Assembly (NCBI GenBank): GCA_017577485.1
Contig: PKRI01000037.1
Coordinates: forward strand, 1-18,541
DNA from: Bacillota bacterium
GTDB lineage: Bacteria; Bacillota; Sulfobacillia; Thermaerobacterales; RSA17
Reading direction: 5' to 3'
Length of the DNA stretch: 18,541 bases
The translations under genes were made by a program, and so were the position numbers. This document shows positions 15,360 through 18,541 of this stretch, piece by piece (within the stretch, counting starts at the first letter, position 1; the number at the start of each line of letters is the position of its first letter). The notes beneath the pieces were generated by a model. It saw nothing but the letters and a program-made list of their open reading frames with translations. It was not told the origin of the DNA and did no database searches.

Positions 15360-16592
15360 GTGACCGATTTCAGGATGGCACTTTTGCAGCTTTTGCGCAA
15401 ATACCAGGGCGACGCCGAGGTGGACAAACTGCGGGAAGGGCTGCGGTTTCTGGTCGAGGCCTTGATGGACCTCGAGGTGACGGAGCGGATTGGTGCCGCA
15501 CGCTACGAGCGCACCCCGACGCGGCAGACGCAGCGCAACGGGTATCGGCTGCGGCCGTGGGATACGCGGGTGGGGACGGTGCCGTTGCGGATTCCCAAGC
15601 TGCGGCAGGGTTCGTACTTTCCGAGCTGGCTGCTGGAGCCGCGGCGGCGAGTGGAACGTGCCTTGTGGGCGGTGGTGCAGGAGGCCTATGTGCAGGGCGT
15701 GAGCACCCGCAAGGTGGACGAGTTGGTGCGGGCGCTGGGGTTGGAGGGGATCAGCAAGAGCGAGGTGTCGCGGATCTGCGCCGAGCTTGATGCCGAGATG
15801 GCGCGTTTTCGGGATCGGCCGCTGGAGGGCCGCTACCCGTACGTGTGGCTTGACGCCAAGGCCGTCAAGGCCCGTGAAGACGGCCGTGTGGTCAACCAGG
15901 CGGCGGTGGTGGCCGTCGGGGTCCGGGAGACCGGTCAGCGCGAGGTGCTCGGGTTCGACGTTGGGGCGGCGGAGACGTACGAGTTCTGGCTGGAGTTTCT
16001 GCGCAGCCTGGTGCGGCGTGGGTTACAGGGAGTGCGGCTGGTGATCTCGGATGCCCACGAGGGCCTGAAGCGGGCGATCGCGGAGGTCTTGGCGGGTGCG
16101 GGCTGGCAGCGATCCCGGGTGCATCTGGTGCGCAACCTCCTCGCCGCCGTGCCCCGGCACGCCCATGACGAAGTGGTCGCCCTGCTGCACACGATTTGGC
16201 TGCAACCCAACCAGGAGGCGGCCACCGCTCAACTGCACAAGGTCGCCGACCAGTTGGCGTTGCGCTTTCCGAAGGCGGCCCAAAAGCTCCGGGATGCCTG
16301 CGACGATGTGCTGGCCTATATGGCGTTTCCCCGGGCGCACTGGCGCAGGCTGCACTCGACCAACGTGCTCGAGCGCCTCAACCGTGAACTTGGCCGCCGC
16401 TTCGACGTCGTCGGTATCTTCCCGAACACCGCGGCCGTCCTGCGGCTGCTGGGCGCGGTGCTGGCCGAGCAACACGACGAGTGGGCCGCAGCTCGGAACT
16501 ACTTCAGCGCGGCCTCGATGGCGTTGCTTGACCAACAAGACAGGCAGCAATCGGGAGAAACGGCCGCATTCGCTGACATTGCGGCCGACTGA
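15360..16592 (+). CDS. IS256-family transposase (Mutator type, DDE)
   Basis: Transposase catalysing movement of its own element, probably by a copy-out route through a circle as known for IS256. Numbering from GTG 15348, the catalytic triad is visible: Asp169 in YPYVWLDAKAVK, Asp235 in LVISDAHEGLKRAI and Glu342 in STNVLERLNRELGRR, with the helical region before the Glu and the WQRSRVHLVRN motif, where Ser replaces the usual Cys. The N-terminus has the family's RNGY.LRPWDTRVGTVPLRIPKLRQG segment. The frame opens at GTG 15348, but that codon overlaps the ribosome site GAGAGGAG (15341-15348), so I prefer GTG 15360 (410 residues, starting MTDFRMALLQLLRK); ATG 15375 is another option. The gene looks full-length and intact. 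Confidence 0.93.
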   Translation: MTDFRMALLQLLRKYQGDAEVDKLREGLRFLVEALMDLEVTERIGAARYERTPTRQTQRNGYRLRPWDTRVGTVPLRIPKLRQGSYFPSWLLEPRRRVERALWAVVQEAYVQGVSTRKVDELVRALGLEGISKSEVSRICAELDAEMARFRDRPLEGRYPYVWLDAKAVKAREDGRVVNQAAVVAVGVRETGQREVLGFDVGAAETYEFWLEFLRSLVRRGLQGVRLVISDAHEGLKRAIAEVLAGAGWQRSRVHLVRNLLAAVPRHAHDEVVALLHTIWLQPNQEAATAQLHKVADQLALRFPKAAQKLRDACDDVLAYMAFPRAHWRRLHSTNVLERLNRELGRRFDVVGIFPNTAAVLRLLGAVLAEQHDEWAAARNYFSAASMALLDQQDRQQSGETAAFADIAAD

Positions 16593-16600
16593 CCAACCTC

Positions 16601-16617
16601 AAACCGGAAGGAACCGG
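16601..16617 (-). repeat. Right terminal inverted repeat of the IS256-family element
   Basis: Reads CCGGTTCCTTCCGGTTT on the minus strand, 15 of 17 identical to the left end. It begins 8 bases after the transposase stop. Confidence 0.65.
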
Positions 16618-16644
16618 AATTCCACCACTTGCGGGGACGTGACC

Positions 16645-16971
16645 CCGGAACGACGCATGCGCATCTACCTGGCGCCCAAGCTCTTGATCATCGATGAACT
16701 GGGGTATCTGCCCCTGGACAAGGTGGGCGCCACGGTGTTTTTCCAGCTGGTCGCCGCGCGGTATGAGCGCGGCAGCATTGTGCTGACCTCGAACCAGACC
16801 TTTGCCGATTGGGGGGAGGTCTTTGGTGACCCGGTGATCGCCACGGCGATCCTGGACCGGCTGCTGCACCACAGCCATGTGATCAACATCCGGGGTGAGA
16901 GCTACCGCCTGCGGGAAAAGCGCCGGTCGGGACTCCTGCGCAGCATCGTCGAGTCGGAGCAAGAGGCTTAA
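16645..16971 (+). pseudogene. istB: IS21-family ATPase helper IstB, C-terminal remnant
   Basis: About 108 residues from the C-terminal half of IstB, the AAA+ ATPase that helps the IS21 transposase IstA choose its target. Visible: APKLLIIDELGYLPLD (Walker B with DE), ATVFFQLVAARYERGSIVLTSN (sensor-1 Asn), FGDPVIATAILDRLLHHSHVINIRGESYRLR and the basic tail. The Walker A half of the roughly 250-residue protein and all of istA are missing. The recognisable part begins near PERRMRIYLAPK, about 28 bases inside the end of the IS256-type element. The long open frame upstream of this point is only the transposase gene read in another frame. Confidence 0.9.
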
Positions 16972-16980
16972 CCCATCAGG

Positions 16981-17026
16981 TGGGTCAATTTTCAACCGGC
17001 CGACGTGGGTCAAAATTCAACCGGCC
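16981..17026 (+). repeat. Tandem IstA-binding-type repeats of the IS21 right end
   Basis: Copies at 16981-17001 and 17006-17026, each TGGGTCA..TTCAACCGGCC, are 25 bp apart from start to start and differ at only two bases (TT against AA in the centre). Multiple direct repeats inside the terminus are characteristic of IS21-family ends and are thought to bind the transposase. Confidence 0.75.
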
Positions 17027-17046
17027 TTGACACAAGACAAACGCAC

Positions 17047-17463
17047 ATGAGTGAACCGGAGGGCGATGATGCAGGATCCAGCCGGCCAGAGGCCAATTGC
17101 CCCTGCATGATCTGGGAAACCCCCACCGGACTGCAGGGCCTGGCCATGCTGCTGCTGGCCTGGCTGGTCATCTTCGTGCCCGCCTGGATCTTCCCCTATG
17201 CCTGGCGCTGGATCGGCGCCGTGCTGGGGGCCGCCTGGGGGCTGACCCCCCTGCTGGCCGATCTCATCCGCCGGTCGGCCGACGGCCCGGACGTGGTGCT
17301 GTTCGTGGTGTCGGGCATCGCCAGCCCCTTTACCGCCGGCGCCGCGGCCGTAGGCCTGCCCACCGGCGGCGCGGCCCTCTGGCTGGCGTCCCTGGCAGGC
17401 GGCATCCTGCTGGGCCTGCTATTCGCGTGGACCGGCTACGCCTTCCGGCTGTTCAACGCCTGA
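17047..17463 (+). CDS. Small membrane protein, unknown function
   Basis: I do not recognise this 138-residue protein. The N-terminal 30 residues are polar and acidic (MSEPEGDDAGSSRP), followed by hydrophobic stretches near LAMLLLAWLVIFVPAWIF, WIGAVLGAAWGLTPLLADL, DVVLFVVSGIASPFTAGAA and LASLAGGILLGLLFAWTGYAF, suggesting about four membrane spans. Codon use matches the neighbours, so it is probably a real gene. No ribosome site precedes ATG 17047 and it lies only 15 bp after the IS21 end, so the insertion may have replaced its natural upstream region or even its first codons; ATG 17107 is an alternative start. It converges on galU. Confidence 0.6.
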   Translation: MSEPEGDDAGSSRPEANCPCMIWETPTGLQGLAMLLLAWLVIFVPAWIFPYAWRWIGAVLGAAWGLTPLLADLIRRSADGPDVVLFVVSGIASPFTAGAAAVGLPTGGAALWLASLAGGILLGLLFAWTGYAFRLFNA

Positions 17464-17475
17464 GGCGCGCACCGG

Positions 17476-17489
17476 CCGCCGGCCGGCGG
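17476..17489. terminator. Perfect GC palindrome between convergent genes
   Basis: CCGCCGGCCGGCGG is fully self-complementary and lies 12 bp after the membrane-protein stop, in the 78-bp gap before the galU stop. It could serve as a two-way terminator, but it lacks a T-run and such runs of C and G are easily formed by chance here. Confidence 0.25.
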
Positions 17490-17541
17490 CGCGGCGCCAG
17501 GCCGCGCACGACGCGCTCCGGCGCCGCGTAAGTGCCCGGCC

Positions 17542-18489
17542 CTACCCCACCGGCAGCCCGGCCTGGACCCGCCGCAGGTAGGCGGCAAAGGCCTCCCCCA
17601 CCTCGGGATGCCGCAGCGCATACTCCACTGTGGCCTGCAGGTAGCCCAGGCGGTTGCCCACGTCATAGCGCTTCACCGGCACCGGACAGGCGTAGACGGC
17701 CCGGTCCCGGGCCAACTGGCGCAGGGCGTCGGTCAGCTGGATCTCGCCGCCCACGCCGGGCGGAAGGTCCGCCAGGATGTTGAAGACCTCGGGCCGGATC
17801 ACGTAGCGGCCCACCACCGCCAGGCGCGACGGCGCCTCCCCCACCGGCGGCTTTTCCACCAGGTCGCGGGCGCGGATCAGGGAGGGCGCCCCGCCGGGCG
17901 GGCTGCCGGCCCCTGCCCCGCCGGCAGCGCCGGTCCCGGGCACGGCGGCGCCGGTGTCCGGGTCCACGATGCCGTAACGGTCCACCTCGTCCGGCGCCAC
18001 CTCCTGCACCGCCACCACGGTTTCACCGGTCTCGGCGTGGGCGTCCAGCAGGTAGGACAGGCAGGGCCGGTCCCCGTGGAACAACTCGTCGCCCAGCAGC
18101 ACGGCGAAGGGCTCGTCGCCCACGAAGCGGCGGGCCGTGCGGATGGCGTCGCCCAGGCCGCGGGGCTGTTTCTGGCGCACGAAGTAGATGTCGATGGCAT
18201 CGGCGATCTCGCGCATGGACGCGGCCAGCTGATGGTCGCCCCGCCGCCACAGGTGCTCCTCCAGTTCCACCGACACGTCAAAGTGATCCTCGATGGCCCG
18301 CTTGCCCCGGCCGGTGATGATCAGCAGCGTCTCCAGGCCCGCCGCCACCGCCTCTTCCACGATGTACTGGATGATGGGCCGGTCCACGATGGGCAGCATC
18401 TCCTTGGGCTGCGCCTTGGTGGCCGGCAGGAAGCGGGTGCCCAGGCCGGCGGCGGGGATGACGCCCTTGCGGACTCGCTGTGCTCCCAT
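17542..18489 (-). CDS. galU: UTP-glucose-1-phosphate uridylyltransferase
   Basis: Makes UDP-glucose from UTP and glucose-1-phosphate in the cytosol, feeding envelope polysaccharide and glycolipid synthesis. In 315 residues it shows the nucleotidyltransferase opening GVIPAAGLGTRFLPATKA and the following PKEMLPIVDRPIIQYIVEEA, then VRQKQPRGLGDAI, LLGDE at 131-135, DRYGIVDP at 170-177, LVEKPP at 210-215, GRYVI, GGEIQLTDAL and KRYDVGNRLGYLQATVEYAL. A Gly/Ala/Pro/Ser-rich insert of about 20 residues (183-203) separates the YGIVDP strand from the VEKP motif; it is probably a surface loop. The ATG start (18487-18489) has no strong ribosome site, but it lies one base after the stop of the upstream gene, so translation is probably coupled. 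Confidence 0.95.
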   Translation of the reverse strand: MGAQRVRKGVIPAAGLGTRFLPATKAQPKEMLPIVDRPIIQYIVEEAVAAGLETLLIITGRGKRAIEDHFDVSVELEEHLWRRGDHQLAASMREIADAIDIYFVRQKQPRGLGDAIRTARRFVGDEPFAVLLGDELFHGDRPCLSYLLDAHAETGETVVAVQEVAPDEVDRYGIVDPDTGAAVPGTGAAGGAGAGSPPGGAPSLIRARDLVEKPPVGEAPSRLAVVGRYVIRPEVFNILADLPPGVGGEIQLTDALRQLARDRAVYACPVPVKRYDVGNRLGYLQATVEYALRHPEVGEAFAAYLRRVQAGLPVG

Positions 18490-18490
18490 G

Positions 18491-18541
18491 TCAGATCCCG
18501 TAGATCTCGCCGTACTTGGCCCGGATGTAGCGGATGTAGGG
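18491..18541 (-). CDS. 3' end of the gene upstream of galU
   Basis: The last 16 codons (PYIRYIRAKYGEIYGI, then TGA at 18491-18493) of a minus-strand gene running in from outside the window. The stop is one base from the galU ATG, so the two are very likely one operon. The fragment is too short to name. Confidence 0.6.
   Translation of the reverse strand, partial: PYIRYIRAKYGEIYGI

Larger units (their letters stand above)
15307..16617 (+). mobile_element. IS256-family insertion sequence, complete
   Basis: About 1,311 bp, the usual size of the family, bounded by 17-bp imperfect inverted repeats and carrying one intact transposase gene. Bases just outside the two ends (GGCCACCGG on the left, AATTCCACC on the right) do not form the 8-9-bp direct repeat expected after simple insertion. 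The left flank is a broken dehydrogenase gene and the right flank a broken istB gene, so the element probably took part in a deletion or rearrangement after insertion. Confidence 0.8.
16645..17032 (+). mobile_element. IS21-family element, right-end remnant
   Basis: Comprises the istB 3' fragment and the right-end sequence. The end carries two 21-bp direct repeats and finishes with TTGACA at 17027-17032, ending in CA as IS21-type ends do. No matching left end (reverse complement of this sequence) is found in the window, so the element was cut down by deletion. Confidence 0.8.

Noticed and set aside
15298..16626. Target-site duplication around the IS256 element
   Set aside because: The 8-9 bp outside the two inverted repeats do not match in any small offset I tried by eye.
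1..18541. CRISPR array, tRNA or rRNA gene, riboswitch
   Set aside because: No regularly spaced repeats beyond the two IS21 end repeats, no tRNA-like cloverleaf with a CCA-type end and no rRNA text were seen. A covariance-model search was not possible.

Overview
The window is about 70% GC by eye, and coding regions show the strong third-position G/C bias of a high-GC genome. A YheC/YheD-type ATP-grasp gene (endospore coat-associated family, Bacillota), GGAGG-type ribosome sites and frequent GTG/TTG starts suggest a high-GC, probably spore-forming Bacillota such as the Thermaerobacter/Symbiobacterium neighbourhood. This placement is inference; there is no rRNA or other taxonomic marker.

Layout. 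1-809: 3' part of an M17 leucyl aminopeptidase (+), overlapping tail to tail with an exported M14-like zinc hydrolase (806-1600, -). After an intergenic region holding a perfect 21-bp palindrome comes a YheC/YheD ATP-grasp gene (1866-2987, +). 3030-5218 (-): an M19 dipeptidase followed by a radical SAM protein. 5407-9207 (+): serine beta-lactamase-like hydrolase, TauE/SafE permease and enterochelin-esterase-like hydrolase. 9342-10808 (-): a half-size UvrA-like ABC protein, divergent from a gamma-glutamyltransferase-family gene (11041-12648, +). A strong inverted repeat lies between the latter and a tightly packed flavoprotein operon (-): FAD-dependent dehydrogenase, etfB, etfA.

The 5' half of the dehydrogenase is missing. 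It ends against a complete IS256-family element (about 15307-16617), which is followed by the 3' end of an IS21-type istB gene and the IS21 right-end repeats. This is a scar of at least two insertion events plus a deletion or rearrangement. Beyond it are a small unrecognised membrane protein (17047-17463, +), galU (17542-18489, -) and the last 16 codons of the gene upstream of galU.

How the genes fit together. The first two thirds is rich in peptide-handling hydrolases (M17, M14, M19, beta-lactamase-like, GGT), which would suit a peptide-using heterotroph, although they are not one operon. The dehydrogenase-ETF operon would have passed electrons from an organic-acid-type substrate to the quinone pool through ETF, but its dehydrogenase now looks inactivated. 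I found no convincing new defence, biosynthetic or RNA system. The observations most worth checking are the IS scar across the flavoprotein operon, the one-ABC UvrA-like protein, the two strong intergenic inverted repeats and the candidate leaderless promoters.
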